NCBI GenBank assembly: GCA_964643005.1
Contig: CAZXQI010000002.1
Span: 10,679-74,678, forward strand
DNA from: UBA6168 sp964643005
GTDB taxonomy: Bacteria > Bacteroidota > Bacteroidia > Chitinophagales > Saprospiraceae
Reading direction: 5' to 3'
DNA: 64,000 nucleotides
Below are positions 63,162-64,000 of the stretch, piece by piece; positions within the stretch are counted from its first letter, which is position 1, and every line of letters begins with the position of its first letter. The notes under the pieces are model-generated. The model searched no databases and was not told where the DNA came from. It saw only the letters and a list, made by a program, of their open reading frames with translations. The position numbers and the translations under genes are program-made.

Positions 63162-63947
63162 TCAGCCTCCAATCGGGCCTAACTCAACGCCTTCGGAGTA
63201 AGCCATTTTGACGCCGTTGCGGCTGAGGGCGGCCTTCACTACCTGGTGCGCTTCAAAAATGCCGTCCCAATAATCATTTGGAAGAATATAGGGGCGAACG
63301 GCCAACAGAACGGTATGGCTCTCAAAAGATTCAATACCTATTTCAGGCTCAGGCGTTTTTAGCACGGATGGAATTTCCTGAAGAGCCGAGAGGATGATTC
63401 CTTTGATTTTCGGATAGTCTTCCTCATAAGGTATGGACACGTTCAATTCTAAGCGAATAGCGCCCTTTTCGGAAAAGTTGGTGATGTTGTCTTCGACCAC
63501 CTTCCCGTTGGGAATGATGAGCGTTTTCAAACCCGGCGTCGTCAGAATGGTATTAAAAATGTGGATTTCCTGTACTTCTCCAAATTTGCCGTTGACCTCC
63601 ACCATATCGCCCACTTTGTAAGGGCGGAGCACTAACAGCAGGATGCCGGCTGCGAAATTGCCGAGACTACCCTGTAGCGCTAATCCTACGGCAAAACCCG
63701 CCGCCGCTAATATGCCGACGATGGACGTGGTATCAATACCGAAGATGCCTGCGGCTGCCAGCAGTACGATAACTTTCAGACCTATATTGATGAAGGAGAC
63801 GAGAAACGGCGTGACTTCTTTGCTGAAACTGGCTTTCTCCAGGGAGCGTCGGGTCAAAATCGCCAGCTTCTTTACCAGCCAAAATCCGACGATAATTACT
63901 AAGATGGCGCCTACCAATTTTGGTACAAAGCCGGCTGAGAAGTTCAT
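63162..63947 (-). CDS. Small-conductance mechanosensitive channel (MscS family)
   Basis: 261 aa from the ATG at 63947. An upstream GTG at 63980 is possible, and the frame stays open to the window edge, so the true start could lie outside. TM1 (about 8-25) and TM2 (about 45-68) are followed by the pore helix TM3, with the Gly/Ala-rich LAAAGFAVGLALQGSLGNFAAG pattern split here as AAAGFAVGLAL and GSLGNFAAG. The cytoplasmic beta domain follows, with RPYKVGDMVEV and IPNGKV. It opens under membrane tension to release solutes on osmotic downshock. Confidence 0.93.
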   Translation of the reverse strand: MNFSAGFVPKLVGAILVIIVGFWLVKKLAILTRRSLEKASFSKEVTPFLVSFINIGLKVIVLLAAAGIFGIDTTSIVGILAAAGFAVGLALQGSLGNFAAGILLLVLRPYKVGDMVEVNGKFGEVQEIHIFNTILTTPGLKTLIIPNGKVVEDNITNFSEKGAIRLELNVSIPYEEDYPKIKGIILSALQEIPSVLKTPEPEIGIESFESHTVLLAVRPYILPNDYWDGIFEAHQVVKAALSRNGVKMAYSEGVELGPIGG

Positions 63948-64000
63948 TAGTCGTCCCTTAAGAAACCAATTTAAGTCCACTCTGAAAAGAAGAGGGGTTG

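Noticed and set aside
1..64000. CRISPR arrays, insertion sequences, prophage or integrative elements
   Set aside because: No regularly spaced repeats, transposase, integrase or phage genes were found by reading; the window looks like core chromosome.

Overview
The window is a gene-dense chromosomal segment from a member of the Bacteroidota, most likely a Saprospira-type lineage (Lewinella/Haliscomenobacter relatives). That placement is inference. It rests on a complete gldK-gldL-gldM-gldN set with a PorP/SprF-type outer-membrane protein (type IX secretion and gliding), a CarboxypepD_reg/DUF5686 outer-membrane protein, a DUF4833 protein, a long SecA with a SEC-C tail, a BatA-type VWA protein with a MoxR ATPase, and repeated matches to the Bacteroidota promoter (TTTG, about 19 nt, TAnnTTTG). 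No phage, insertion sequence, CRISPR array or obvious horizontally acquired island is visible; this is mostly core genome.

Layout. 1-3.0 kb: rimP-nusA-infB (minus strand; infB runs off the left edge) with a strong promoter and two perfect hairpins in its untranslated segments. 3.1-8.9 kb (minus): an exported unknown protein, acylphosphatase, fatty-acid desaturase and secA. 9.2-14.8 kb (plus): DUF5686 protein, CDP-alcohol phosphatidyltransferase, DUF4833 protein and purD. 14.8-24 kb: lpxD-like acyltransferase, yqeY, comEC, tRNA-Arg(CCU), a fructosamine-kinase-like protein, a ComEA-like helix-hairpin-helix protein and a GH57/DUF3536 glycosidase. 24.3-34.6 kb: phosphoglucomutase, ElaA-type acetyltransferase, quinone-oxidoreductase-like protein, lipid-kinase-like protein, low-molecular-weight phosphatase, a histidine kinase/response regulator pair, and a sugar-1-kinase plus nucleotidyltransferase pair. 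34.8-38.1 kb: OmpH/Skp chaperone, then DUF2007, msrA, msrB, dodecin and a gamma-carbonic-anhydrase-like protein. 38.2-48.1 kb (minus): ABC exporter, gldN, gldM, gldL, gldK, a PorP/SprF protein and a YyaL/DUF255 protein. 48.1-53.4 kb: a probable gene remnant, a small OB-fold protein, and a kdsD-lipoprotein-TPR operon. 53.9-64 kb: recQ, aroQ, a polytopic membrane protein, a split MoxR/Bat cluster, an NAD-dependent epimerase and an MscS channel.

The most coherent machine is the type IX secretion/gliding motor (GldKLMN plus the PorP-like protein). It is joined by envelope functions (SecA, OmpH/Skp, LpxD-like, KdsD for Kdo, CDP-alcohol transferase, MscS) and by protein repair (MsrA/MsrB). The most unusual signals are in non-coding DNA. 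They are perfect hairpins in the rimP-nusA-infB and gldK-gldL-gldM-gldN spacers, a promoter nested in the loop of a terminator-like inverted repeat, and a two-copy dispersed repeat carrying variable numbers of a heptanucleotide. There is also a decayed reading frame upstream of the YyaL gene. No clearly new multi-gene system was found; the best protein-level candidates are the sugar kinase/nucleotidyltransferase pair and the kdsD-linked lipoprotein/TPR pair of unknown function.
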